Translations under genes and position numbers: made by a program
DNA from: Bog-473 sp963711065
GTDB lineage: Bacteria > Actinomycetota > Acidimicrobiia > Acidimicrobiales > RAAP-2
Length of the DNA stretch: 64,000 nt
Assembly (NCBI GenBank): GCA_963711065.1
Contig: CAVQCO010000009.1
Location: 1 to 64,000, forward strand
Direction: 5' to 3'
Part shown: in pieces, positions 56,166 through 64,000 of the stretch
Numbering within the stretch: the first letter of the stretch is position 1
Layout of the letters: each line of letters starts with the position of its first letter
The notes under the pieces: generated by a model
What the model was told of the DNA's origin: nothing
Database searches by the model: none
Seen by the model: the letters and a program-made list of their open reading frames with translations, nothing else

Positions 56166-57318
56166 TTGCGGCGTGCCAGGTTGAAGCGATGCGGAAGGCA
56201 GAATACGACGCCGCCGAGCACAGTCTCGCAATCAACGCTCACTCCCCCCGGCACCACGGATCCGAGCCTTGAGGACGCGGCCCACGCCATCGCGACCGAC
56301 CGGACGGGTCCGATGGAGACGATGGAGGTCACCGACGACATCGACACCCAGGGGTACTGGACGATGGACGATTACGAGGCGTTGCTCGGCCTGGCGGCCT
56401 ACCGGGACGTGGCTGCCTCGATCGGCAACGGCGCCGAAGCCGACTGGGCGGCGTCCGAGTACGACAGCCTGCTGGCAGCCACCGACGCCGTGCTGGGCCA
56501 GACCATCGCCCAGAACCACCTCGACTACCTACCCTGCTCCCTGCTGCAGCCGTACACGGCGAACCGTTGCGAGAACCCGCGTGACGCCAACTGGACGTCG
56601 CCCTCCGGGATGTGGGCCTGGGAGGGGTCACTGCTCGGGACAACGGTGCGCGGGTCCGGCCTCACCATGAACGACGCCACGTACGCATACGGCTTCGGGC
56701 GGCTATACGGCCTGCTCCCGCCCGACACCACGGGCGGCTTCCCCGACGACTTCTACTCGAGTGCCTACAACGCGGCGCAGGGCACGGCCGGGCTCGCCAG
56801 TGCGGCCCACCGGGACCAGGGGATCCTCGACTACGAGTTCATGCTCGCCAACAGCCAGGGCGGGCCGCTGTCGTGGTGGGAGAGCTCGGGCGCTCCCGAT
56901 CCGCGTTCTTCCTGGGCCGGTCGCCACCCTTCCGCCGGCCAGGGATCCTCCCTGCACGCCTGGGGCATGGCAGGCGTCAACAAGTTGCTCTTGGACTCGC
57001 TCCTGGCCCAGCGGTCCGACGGCGCGCTCGTGGTCCGACGGGGCGTGCCCCGGGCTGACTGCTCGCCGGCAGTCCGCTCGCCGTCACCCACTTCCCGACG
57101 ACAAAGGGGCGGCGGGCGACCTCGTCATCGCGACCTCCGGCAACGCGGTGACGCTCCGGCTGAGCGGCGCCCGTCCCACCGGGCCGGTCCTCTTCCAGCT
57201 GCCCAGCTTCGTCCGCAACATCGCGTCGATCTCCGCCGTCACCGTCGACCAGGCGACGGGCACCGTCACGGTGTCCCCCACGGTCCGGCACGTGACGGTC
57301 ATGTTGCGCCACGTGTGA
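56166..57318 (+). pseudogene. broken hydrolase-like (alpha-helical-barrel type) gene, C-terminal part
   Basis: The first frame (56166 on) gives about 290 residues with DDYEALLGLAAYRDVA, SGMWAWEGSLLGTTVRG, YAYGFGRLYGLLP and QGSSLHAWGMAGVNKLLLDSL. These Trp/Tyr-rich helical blocks are those of the C-terminal half of six-hairpin-type glycosidase-like proteins. The frame then changes near 57055 (LLAGSPLAVTHFP) and near 57098 (GDLVIATSGNAVTLRLSG), ending at 57318 in a beta-sandwich-like tail. The N-terminal half is missing: it would lie where the tRNA-Thr flank is. So the gene was truncated, perhaps by the integration. The exact family is not certain. Confidence 0.6.
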
Positions 57319-57518
57319 GTGGGCTGGCGCCGCAACGATTTCGCAACCCCCGAAGGTGCCGCATGCGGCCGGCGCCGCAACCCCCTGGGCAGCCGTCGAC
57401 GAATCTGGTCCATTTGGCCCATGCGCACGCGCGGGACCGCTCCGTAGCCTGAGGGGAGCAACTTGAGCGAGGGGGCGGATCGAGGGCCGACCCGTGCTCG
57501 CGACCTGAGGGGAACCTG

Positions 57519-58814
57519 ATGGAGCCTGCGGCTCGGGCCATGCCGGTGCTTCCGTGGCGGGTGGACGCGGCACGCCGCCACGCGCCGCGCCCCGACCGCA
57601 CGCGTCCGGCCGGCGCGGCCGATGCTGGATCGTTCCAGGTCGAGGTCGTCGTGCCCGTCTACAACGAAGCGGAGGGCCTCGAGGCCAGCATCACCACCCT
57701 GCGCCACTACCTCGACGACTCGTTCCCGCTCCGCACGCTCGTCACCATCGCCGACAACGGCAGCACGGACGGCACCGCGCTGGTCGCCCAGAGGCTGGCG
57801 TCCACCCTCGATGGCGTGCAAGCCCTCGTCCTCTCGCGCAAGGGTCGCGGGTACGCGCTGCGGACTGCCTGGTCGGCCAGCCGGGCCGAGGTCGTGGCCT
57901 ACATGGACGTCGACCTGTCCACCTCGCTCACCGCGTTGCTGCCCCTCGTGGGCTCGGTGCTGTCGGGCCACAGCGACCTCGCCATCGGCACTCGGCTCGC
58001 CCGGGGCGCCCGAGTCGTCCGCGGTCCCAAACGCGAGCTGATCTCCCGCGCCTACAGCCTCATCGTGCGGCTCTCGCTGCGGAGCCGCCTGAGCGACTTC
58101 CAATGCGGCTTCAAGGCCATCCGCCGCGAGCGCGCCCTTGAGCTCCTGCCCCTCATCGAGGACGACGCGTGGTTCTTCGACACGGAGCTGCTCGTCACGG
58201 CGGAGCGGCTCGGGGTGCGCATCAGCGAGACGCCCGTCGATTGGACCGACGACCCCGACTCGTCGGTCGACATCGTGGCGACCGCGGCGGACGACCTCCG
58301 CGGTATATGGCGCATCGCCCATGGCCGCCACCTCGAGCGGGTGCGGGCACACCGGTCCGCCACCGCGGCCATCGGCGCGTCCGCCACTGCGGACCAGCTC
58401 CTGTCCTTCGCCGGCGTGGGGGTCCTCAGCACGCTCAGCTACCTCCTGCTCTTCGCCCTCGGCTGGCGTGCGCTGGGTCCCTGGGTGGCCAACGCCGCCG
58501 CCCTGGCCTTCTGTACGCTAGTCAACACAGGCCTCAACCACTCCCTGGCCCGCCACAGACCCGCCTACGCGCCGGGAGACTACGCGCGACCACCCTTCGC
58601 GCTCGTGGTCGCCGTGCTCTACGCGGTCAGCCTGGCCGCGACCTCGGCGGCTATCGCCGTGGCGGGAACCCTCGCGGAACCGACCCTGGCGGCCGATGCC
58701 GTCGCCGCCATGGTCGGGAGCTGTGCGGCGTCGCTCCTCCGCTTCTCGCTCCTGCGCGGCTGGGCCTTCCCGTCGGCTGCGGAGCCCACCCCAAGCGCGG
58801 TCACCAGGCGATGA
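57519..58814 (+). CDS. GT2 polyprenyl-phosphate glycosyltransferase fused to GtrA-like domain
   Basis: 431 residues. Residues about 40-270 are a GT2 fold of the dolichyl-phosphate sugar synthase type: VVVPVYNEAEGL, ADNGSTDGT, and the metal-binding MDVDLSTSL. About 290-420 form four helices of the GtrA family. It should load a sugar on polyprenyl phosphate and flip or pass it across the membrane. GAGGGG lies 6 nt before ATG 57519. It overlaps the next gene by 4 bp (ATGA). Confidence 0.88.
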   Translation: MEPAARAMPVLPWRVDAARRHAPRPDRTRPAGAADAGSFQVEVVVPVYNEAEGLEASITTLRHYLDDSFPLRTLVTIADNGSTDGTALVAQRLASTLDGVQALVLSRKGRGYALRTAWSASRAEVVAYMDVDLSTSLTALLPLVGSVLSGHSDLAIGTRLARGARVVRGPKRELISRAYSLIVRLSLRSRLSDFQCGFKAIRRERALELLPLIEDDAWFFDTELLVTAERLGVRISETPVDWTDDPDSSVDIVATAADDLRGIWRIAHGRHLERVRAHRSATAAIGASATADQLLSFAGVGVLSTLSYLLLFALGWRALGPWVANAAALAFCTLVNTGLNHSLARHRPAYAPGDYARPPFALVVAVLYAVSLAATSAAIAVAGTLAEPTLAADAVAAMVGSCAASLLRFSLLRGWAFPSAAEPTPSAVTRR

Positions 58815-60085
58815 CCGACGTGATCGAGGCACCGGCCCCGGCGCCGACGGGGTCGGGGAACCCGGCACCAAAGAGTCCCGACCGCCCCGATCTCCTTGTG
58901 CCGCCGGCGCGGTCCGGTCTGGTGGACCGCGGCCGGCCGCTCTTGCGACCCGCGGGCTACTTCGTCGCGTCGCGCGCCGCGTTGTTCGCGGTGGCCCTCG
59001 TGGTGGCCGCGGTCCACCCAGGCGTGCGGATCGTGCGGGCGCTGGGCAGCATCTTCGACGGGAACTGGTACCTTCTGATCGCCCAGCACGGTTATCCGCA
59101 TCACCTGGTCAACGAGGGCGACGGGAGCCGGTGGGCGTTCTTCCCCGCCTTCCCGGTCGCGGTGAGGGGCCTGGCCGAGATCACACGGCTGAGCCTGCCC
59201 ACCGCGGCCGTCGTGGCGGCGTTCGTGTTCGGACTCACCTCCGCGCTGGCCATCTGGCTCGCCGTACGCGAGGTGTTCGGGGCACGCCTGGCCGATCGGG
59301 CCGTGCTGCTCTACGTCTTCTTTCCCACCGCCTACGTCCTGTCCCTGGGTTACACCGAGGGGCTGTTCCTCACGGCGGCGGCGGGGTGCCTGTTCGCGCT
59401 CTCACGCCGCTACTGGCTCACCGCAGGCCTCTGCGCCTGCGTGGCCGGCTTCACCCGCAGCGCAGGCATCGTGGTCATCGTGGTGGTCGTTGTCGCCGCC
59501 CTTCCGGCGGCGTGGCGCGGACGCTCGTGGCGTCCCGCCGTCGCCGCGGCGGTGGCGCCGCTCGGGCTGGTCGCGTTCATGGGCTACGGCTGGTCCATGG
59601 TGGGGACGCCCGTGGCCTTCCTCACCTCCGAGCGCTTCTGGCACGGCCAGCACTTCGTCTGGTTCCGCACCCCTCTCCTGGCCATCACCGCCGCGCTGCA
59701 CCAAGGGCCGACGGGGTCGACCTTCCTGCCCGACGCGCTGGCTGGTGCGGCCCTCGTCGTCGGGTTCGTCGGGGTCTGGTGGCTCGATCAGATGACCAAG
59801 CGGCCGCCCGGACCCGCGCTCGTCAACAGCGGACCGGTGGCGATCCCGACCAGCTGGTGGGTCTATACGGCGGGCACCCTGCTCGTCGCCTACAGCGCAT
59901 ACTTCTCGGACAGCATCGCCCGCTACGTGATGGTCGCCTTCCCGCTCTTCGTGGCCTTCGCATGGAAGTTGCCGCGTCGTTGGACCGGGCCCGTGGTCGC
60001 CCTCATGGCCTGCAGCCAGGCTGCGCTGCTGGTTGCGGTGCTCGAACCGGCCTGGCATCCGGTCGCCCAACCACTGGTCCCCTGA
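58811..60085 (+). CDS. PIG-V-like GT-C mannosyltransferase
   Basis: 424 residues, about 9-10 helices. The first periplasmic loop has SIFDGNWYLLIAQHGYP, with Asp-Gly-Asn-Trp-Tyr, and FFPAFPVAVRGL, both typical of PIG-V-type GT-C enzymes that use polyprenyl-linked sugar. It is coupled to the GT2-GtrA gene that probably makes its donor. The acceptor, a cell-envelope glycan or protein, is unknown. A 55-residue cytoplasmic Pro-rich leader precedes helix 1. Confidence 0.83.
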   Translation: MTDVIEAPAPAPTGSGNPAPKSPDRPDLLVPPARSGLVDRGRPLLRPAGYFVASRAALFAVALVVAAVHPGVRIVRALGSIFDGNWYLLIAQHGYPHHLVNEGDGSRWAFFPAFPVAVRGLAEITRLSLPTAAVVAAFVFGLTSALAIWLAVREVFGARLADRAVLLYVFFPTAYVLSLGYTEGLFLTAAAGCLFALSRRYWLTAGLCACVAGFTRSAGIVVIVVVVVAALPAAWRGRSWRPAVAAAVAPLGLVAFMGYGWSMVGTPVAFLTSERFWHGQHFVWFRTPLLAITAALHQGPTGSTFLPDALAGAALVVGFVGVWWLDQMTKRPPGPALVNSGPVAIPTSWWVYTAGTLLVAYSAYFSDSIARYVMVAFPLFVAFAWKLPRRWTGPVVALMACSQAALLVAVLEPAWHPVAQPLVP

Positions 60086-60103
60086 GGCCGGCAATGGGCG
60101 CGC

Positions 60104-60271
60104 TCAGCGCCCGGCACCATCGCCTTCGGCGAGCGGCGCGCAGTGCCAGCGCCACCGCTCCTGATGCTCCCGGCCCGGCAGTTCGATGGGCCCGTTGGCC
60201 CAGAGCAGGACGTCGCCGGGGTCAACGACGTGCCACGGGAACAGCCGGGTCAGGACGCCGGAGGCACCCAT
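60104..60271 (-). pseudogene. C-terminal remnant of an unidentified gene
   Basis: On the minus strand about 55 codons (GASGVLTRLFPWHVVDPGD... to the TGA at 60104) have strong third-position GC bias, so they look once-coding. The fragment stops abruptly at about 60272 where a plus-strand CbbX-like fragment begins. No family was recognised. Confidence 0.4.
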
Positions 60272-60497
60272 GACTTCGGCCAGGAGGCGCTGGACACCCT
60301 TCTTAAGCCGATGGAGGATTACGGAGATGACCACGTCGTCATAGTCGCCGGCTATCCACGGGAGATGGAGCAGTTCGTCGCCTCGAATCCCGGCCTTTCC
60401 TCGAGGTTCACCGAGACACTGCACTTCGACGATTACGCCGCCTCAGACCTCTCGGAGATCTTCGCCGCAATGGCGCACAAGGCTGGCCTCTCCGTAC
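60272..60497 (+). pseudogene. fragment of a CbxX/CfqX-type AAA ATPase
   Basis: About 75 codons encode FGQEALDTLLKPMED, DDHVVIVAGYPREMEQF, VASNPGLSSRF and a following helix, the central blocks of CbbX/EccA-type AAA proteins. Walker A and both ends are missing. The fragment abuts the minus-strand remnant on the left and the methyltransferase tail on the right, with no spacer. Confidence 0.65.
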
Positions 60498-61196
60498 CCA
60501 GGCGACGTACTGTCCGCCAAAGGGAAAGTTTCGCAGGTGCCGATCGAGCGAGCAACCGATCGCCCCTCCCAGGGGCGAGAACAGGTAGTGGCGATACTCG
60601 GGCTCGACGTCGGCTGATTCCTTCAGCAATTCGACCGTCTCGCGGGGTGGGAGCAGCACCGCGTCGCGGTCGAGCTCACAAGTGTTTACTGCTTGTCGCG
60701 TCAGTGGGTTGTAAGGATTGTGCTCGAACACTGCGACGACACCTTCGCGCCGGCTGACGCGCACCATTTCGCTGACGACCTTGAATCGCTCCGATGTTGG
60801 GACATGGTGCAGCACGCATATGGCAACCACGACGTCGAATGTCTCATCGTCGAATGGAAGCTCCTCTCCGTCGTACCAAGAGAATCCAGCGTCCGGAACG
60901 TTCTGCTGAGCCTTGATCAGCATCTCCTCCGAGACGTCGACGCCGTGTAGCTTTCGAACGCGCGGGGCGAGTACCTGGTCGGTCGTGCCTGTGCCGCAGC
61001 CGACGTCGAGCAGCGACAGTCCCTGCAGTGAACCCGGTCCCGGATCAACGATCTCCTCGAGGATCTCGACCTTGCGGCGAGCGTAAAAGGCCGAGTTCCT
61101 GCCCGTAAAGGACACCGACCGGTCCACTTCGTCCTCGTAGCCTTTTGCGTACCGGTCGAAATCGACGCCCCGGGCGTCTTTTTTCAAGCCCTGCAT
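60408..61196 (-). CDS. class I SAM-dependent methyltransferase with foreign C-terminal tail
   Basis: 262 residues. SAM motif I is LLDVGCGTGTTD, followed by the acidic loop GVDVSEEML and motif IV/post I FDVVVAICVLHHV. The natural end is probably near YVAWVRRG (about 60497). The last 30 residues are read from the antisense of the CbbX fragment and are Arg-rich, so the end was rebuilt by rearrangement. GC is visibly lower than in neighbours. The substrate is unknown. Confidence 0.75.
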   Translation of the reverse strand: MQGLKKDARGVDFDRYAKGYEDEVDRSVSFTGRNSAFYARRKVEILEEIVDPGPGSLQGLSLLDVGCGTGTTDQVLAPRVRKLHGVDVSEEMLIKAQQNVPDAGFSWYDGEELPFDDETFDVVVAICVLHHVPTSERFKVVSEMVRVSRREGVVAVFEHNPYNPLTRQAVNTCELDRDAVLLPPRETVELLKESADVEPEYRHYLFSPLGGAIGCSLDRHLRNFPFGGQYVAWVRRGQPCAPLRRRSPRGLRRRNRRSAVSR

Positions 61197-61368
61197 CTTC
61201 CCCCCTCACGCCCATTGCAACTGAACGCAGTGGTCTGGAAGGTAAGTCTTGCCCGCCGGAATCAGCCCATTCCATGGTCAATTTGGACCAGTAGGTACCG
61301 AGCGGTGCGCTGTGGAGAATCGTGCTGTACGTGGGCCCCCGTCCGATGTGAGTCCCTGACCACTTTCT

Positions 61369-61437
61369 GTCCCAACTCTGTCCCAACAAATTGGGTCCCA
61401 GCGCGTCCCGGTCACTCCCACCACGTCCTGTCCCACC
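61369..61437 (+). repeat. short GTCCCA direct repeats near the right edge of the island
   Basis: GTCCCA or GTCCCG starts at 61369, 61380, 61395, 61405 and 61430, in one orientation, spaced about 10-25 bp. Such clusters beside a tRNA-type core are typical of integrase arm-binding sites. The rest of 61197-61515 has no gene. Confidence 0.4.
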
Positions 61438-61515
61438 GCCTCCGGCGCTCTGCGACCAGGACGGAGCGGGACGAAGTGAGACCCCATGGCACCATGAGGG
61501 GAGGGTTCGACCAGT

Positions 61516-61562
61516 CTCGTAGTGCGCAGGTCAGGAGTTCGAATCTCCTCTCTCAGGCTCCA
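61516..61562 (+). repeat. degenerate 3' tRNA-Thr copy, putative attachment site
   Basis: The bases CTCGTAGTGCGCAGGTC match the tRNA-Thr anticodon loop to variable arm at 16 of 17 positions. A complete T-arm with a different stem (AGGAG/CTCCT) follows, then CTCAGGCTCCA. No 5' half exists upstream, and two extra bases precede the acceptor strand. It cannot make a tRNA and is best read as an att-type remnant. Confidence 0.6.
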
Positions 61563-61703
61563 GCGTGAACCCGGACGCCGTGTCGGGTGTCGTGCACCTG
61601 TCCGCGGGCCGTCGACGGCCGGGCCGGTGGGCAACTATTGGCTCAACAAGCCGGCGGAGACCGCCGAGTCATCTGTGATGACCCCGCGCCGTCCGAGACG
61701 CAG

Positions 61704-63593
61704 ATGAGGGGCACCAGGATCGGGGCGGGCGCGCTGGTCGGCCTGTTGTCCCTGGTGAGCGCCTCGTCCACCGCACTACAGCTGGCCCCGTCTGCCGCCG
61801 GGGCGACGACGTCGGCCCATGCGGTCGCGGTGAACCCCAGCCCGACGCCGGCCTTCATCCCGCCGGCGTGCGGCACCGGCGTCCCGGCGTACAACTTCGA
61901 GGGCAGCGGGGATGCCGCCGATCCGCAGGTCGTCTACTCCGGCGGCACTTACTACGCCTTCACGACGGGCAACGCGTTGGGGAACCACATCGCCGCCCTT
62001 GTCTCGTCGTCGCCCAACTCGGGCTACGGGCCCTACACCGGGTCCACGCACCCCTGTTACGGCTCGACGGCGTTGCCGAACCCCTCGCCCTGGGAGCAGG
62101 CGAACACGCAGACCTCCCCGGGCGTGTTCCAGTACCGGGGTCACTGGGTCATGTTCTACGACGCGGCCCAAGCGGGGCACGGGTCGGACACCGGCTTCGA
62201 CTGCCTCACCGTGGCGACCGCGTCCGCCATCTCGCCGACCAACGTGCAGTTCGCCGACGTGGCGAACGCCCCCCTGCTCTGCCAGTCCATGGGGTCCATC
62301 GACCCCGAGCCCTTCGTCGACCCCAGCACGGGCGTCGCCTACCTGGTCTGGAAGCAGAACGACGGCGGCTCCTCGGCACCGGCCTACATCTGGGCCCAGC
62401 AGCTGGACTCCAGCGGGACCGGCTTCGCTCCCGGCTCGTCGGCCGCGCTGCTGTTGACCAACAACACGGTGAGCTACCCCTGGGAGTCCACGGTGGAGAA
62501 CCCCTCGATGAAGGCGGCCGGCGGCGCGTTCTACCTGGCCTTCTCGGCGGGCGTGTACACGAGCACCGGGTACTCCGAGGCGGTCGCCACCTGCAGCGGG
62601 CCCCTCGGCCCCTGCGGTCCCCAGAGCCAGATCCTGGGCTCGTACGGGTCGGTCCTCGGTCCGGGCGGTGGGGCGCTCTTCTCCGACGCGAGCGGGAACT
62701 GGTGGCTCGACTACGCGGCCTGGCAGGGCGGCGTGCCGGGGTGCACCAGCTACACCTGCGGCGCGGCGCGGCAGCTCTTCGTGGCGCCGATCACCCTGCC
62801 CAACGGCACAGGGCAAGTCCCCTGCACCGCGCCGGCGGCACCATCGGGGTACTACCTGGCGGCCTCCGACGGTGGCATCTTCAATTACGGCAACGTGCCC
62901 TTCTGCGGCTCGGCGGGGTCACTGCCGCTCAACCAGCCCGTCGTGGGGATGGCGCCCACCCGTGACGGCGGCGGCTACTGGCTCGTGGCCAGCGACGGCG
63001 GGATCTTCGACTACGGCGACGCGCCCTTCCACGGCTCGGCGGGCTCGCTCCCGCTCAACAAGCCGATCGTGGGCATGGCCGCGACGCCCGACGGCGGCGG
63101 CTACTGGCTGGTCGCGTCCGACGGGGGCATCTTCAATTACGGCGATGCCGGCTTCTTCGGCTCGTCGGGAGGCATCCACCTCAACCGTCCCATCGTGGGG
63201 ATGGCCCCGACGGCCGACGGCAGGGGGTACTGGCTGGTGGCCAGCGACGGCGGCATCTTCACGTACGGCGACGCCGTCTTCCACGGCTCGGCGGGCGCGC
63301 TCCCGCTGAACAAGCCGGTGGTGGGCATGGCGGCCACCCACGACGGCGGTGGCTACTGGCTGGTGGCCACCGACGGCGGCATCTTCACCTACGGCGACGC
63401 CGTCTTCCACGGCTCGGCCGGTGCGCTCCCGCTGAACAAGCCGGTGGTGGGCATGGCGGCCACCCACGACGGCGGCGGCTACTGGCTGGTCGCCGTCGAC
63501 GGCGGCATCTTCGACTACGGCGACGCGCCCTTCCACGGCTCGGCGGGCTCGCTCCCGCTCAACAAGCCGGTGGTGGGCATGGCGGGCGTCTGA
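61704..63593 (+). CDS. secreted GH43-like protein with six C-terminal 42-residue repeats
   Basis: 629 residues. A Sec signal peptide (GALVGLLSLVSASSTALQ, cut near AAGA) is followed by a five-bladed-propeller-like domain (residues about 45-370): ADPQVVYSGGTYYAF and MGSIDPEPFVD, VENPSMKAAGG. These acidic blocks fit glycoside hydrolase family 43-like enzymes that act on arabinan/xylan-type glycans. The C-terminal third is six repeats of the GYWLVASDGGIF type. Eight or more Cys in the propeller suggest disulfides. ATG 61704 is chosen by the signal peptide. It lies just outside the island's right edge. Confidence 0.8.
   Translation: MRGTRIGAGALVGLLSLVSASSTALQLAPSAAGATTSAHAVAVNPSPTPAFIPPACGTGVPAYNFEGSGDAADPQVVYSGGTYYAFTTGNALGNHIAALVSSSPNSGYGPYTGSTHPCYGSTALPNPSPWEQANTQTSPGVFQYRGHWVMFYDAAQAGHGSDTGFDCLTVATASAISPTNVQFADVANAPLLCQSMGSIDPEPFVDPSTGVAYLVWKQNDGGSSAPAYIWAQQLDSSGTGFAPGSSAALLLTNNTVSYPWESTVENPSMKAAGGAFYLAFSAGVYTSTGYSEAVATCSGPLGPCGPQSQILGSYGSVLGPGGGALFSDASGNWWLDYAAWQGGVPGCTSYTCGAARQLFVAPITLPNGTGQVPCTAPAAPSGYYLAASDGGIFNYGNVPFCGSAGSLPLNQPVVGMAPTRDGGGYWLVASDGGIFDYGDAPFHGSAGSLPLNKPIVGMAATPDGGGYWLVASDGGIFNYGDAGFFGSSGGIHLNRPIVGMAPTADGRGYWLVASDGGIFTYGDAVFHGSAGALPLNKPVVGMAATHDGGGYWLVATDGGIFTYGDAVFHGSAGALPLNKPVVGMAATHDGGGYWLVAVDGGIFDYGDAPFHGSAGSLPLNKPVVGMAGV
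62847..63593 (+). repeat. six tandem 126-bp coding repeats
   Basis: Units begin at 62847, 62973, 63099, 63225, 63351 and 63477. Each encodes 42 residues of the form GYWLVASDGGIFxYG, DAxFHGSAGxLPLN, KPVVGMAxTxDGG. Units 4 and 5 are nearly identical in DNA, showing recent duplication; the last unit is cut short at the stop. Confidence 0.9.
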
Positions 63594-63618
63594 CCCAGGC
63601 GCCACACCGAAGGCACGC

Positions 63619-64000
63619 TCAGGGGAGCGGGTCCAGCGCCCCCAGTGCCGCCCGGAGGTCGTCGCGCAGCCGGCCCGGCCGGGCGCGCTGGTAGAGCGGC
63701 CCGGTCCCGTCGGTCAGGAGCCCGCTGACCCGCGCCACGCCGCGCACGTCGACGGGCCTGGTCGCGCCGAGCCGCTCGGCGACGGCCTCGAGCTCGGTGC
63801 GGGCCTCCCGGACGGCCGGGCGGTTCACCGGCACCTTGCGCGGCGAGCGTGCCGGTGCCTCCGCAGTGGCCAGGACACGGGTGAGGCCATGGGAGAGCAG
63901 CTGCCGGTACGCGGGCCGGCACAACTGCCCGGCGCGCAGCGCGAGCAGCACGCTCGACTCCGGCGACACGCCGGCAGCGAGCTCGGCGTCGAGTGCCGCA
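63619..64000 (-). CDS. hypothetical protein, 5' end outside the window
   Basis: The last about 127 residues are seen. The frame stays open to the window end (AALDAELAAG before an in-frame GTG at 63969), so the gene probably starts beyond 64000. The sequence is helical and Arg/Ala-rich, with no recognised motif. It converges with the secreted repeat protein. Confidence 0.5.
   Translation of the reverse strand, partial: AALDAELAAGVSPESSVLLALRAGQLCRPAYRQLLSHGLTRVLATAEAPARSPRKVPVNRPAVREARTELEAVAERLGATRPVDVRGVARVSGLLTDGTGPLYQRARPGRLRDDLRAALGALDPLP

Larger units (their letters stand above)
55824..61562. mobile_element. probable tRNA-Thr-integrated element or its scar
   Basis: The left edge is intact tRNA-Thr. 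The right edge is a 47-nt degenerate copy of its 3' half. GTCCCA-type repeats lie just inside the right edge, as integrase arm sites do. Inside are a broken hydrolase-like gene, two envelope glycosyltransferases, three abutting gene fragments and a lower-GC methyltransferase. No integrase or transposase gene is visible, so the element would be decayed or immobile. Left-flank bases 55897-56165 are GC-poorer and hold no gene. Confidence 0.5.

Noticed and set aside
61516..61562. possible functional tRNA
   Set aside because: Only the 3' half is present; no D-arm or 5' acceptor strand lies upstream.

Overview
The window is high-GC (roughly 70 %) bacterial chromosome with actinobacterial hallmarks: a WhiB-type four-Cys protein beside a pair of ArsA/Get3-like ATPases, two mycothiol-enzyme-type (maleylpyruvate isomerase/DinB fold) proteins, an orphan GlnR-like regulator next to glnA, a ceoB-ceoC TrkA pair, a LytR-CpsA-Psr protein and a SARP/BTAD regulator. 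The topA-tmk-holB cluster, the H+-pyrophosphatase and a secreted protein with GYWLVASDGGIF-type repeats point most to the class Acidimicrobiia. That assignment is inference; no rRNA is present.

Layout: 0.3-2.8 kb, a frameshifted FtsX/MacB-type permease. 2.8-9.7 kb, tRNA-Ile, an SGNH hydrolase, a TesB-like thioesterase, tRNA-Ala, an IS481-type transposase remnant, a MntP-like exporter, two DinB-fold enzymes, a Cys-rich protein, an SDR and a DUF5925-type ATPase. 9.7-20.1 kb, an LCP cell-wall ligase, a PRC/MgtE-N/CBS protein paired with an Nramp-like transporter, a Nudix enzyme, a diguanylate cyclase, a frameshifted membrane protein, a branched-chain-type substrate-binding protein and tRNA-Pro. 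20.2-24.1 kb, a CorC-like CBS protein, a receiver protein, the ArsA pair and WhiB. 24.1-37.2 kb, housekeeping: DUF929, Nudix, metallo-beta-lactamase fold, Mrp, IscA/ErpA, an iron-sulfur/molybdopterin fusion, RidA, glnA with an orphan regulator, nadE, a principal-type sigma factor, a 24-residue membrane peptide and a HAD phosphatase. 37.3-41.3 kb, a potassium locus (ceoB-ceoC plus a KimA-like permease fused to an OB-fold). 41.6-48.6 kb, hppA, topA, tmk and holB.

48.7-55.5 kb is the most unusual cluster: an FtsX-like permease, an ABC ATPase fused to a cyclic-nucleotide-binding domain (cNBD), a 1209-residue SARP-AAA-TPR regulator, and two stand-alone cNBD proteins converging on it. 55.8-61.6 kb looks like an integrated element or its scar. 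It lies between an intact tRNA-Thr and a degenerate 3' tRNA-Thr-like copy, with short GTCCCA repeats before the copy. It carries a broken hydrolase-like gene, a GT2-GtrA glycosyltransferase, a PIG-V-like mannosyltransferase, three abutting gene fragments and a lower-GC methyltransferase. The window ends with a secreted repeat protein and a partial hypothetical gene.

Two window-wide patterns matter to a reader. First, at least a dozen reading-frame breaks occur, including in topA and nadE, which should be intact; many are repaired by a one-base change in a G/C run, so base-calling error is a likely cause. Second, many starts lack a Shine-Dalgarno sequence and instead have a TANNNT -10 element 6-8 nt upstream of ATG/GTG, which suggests leaderless transcription.
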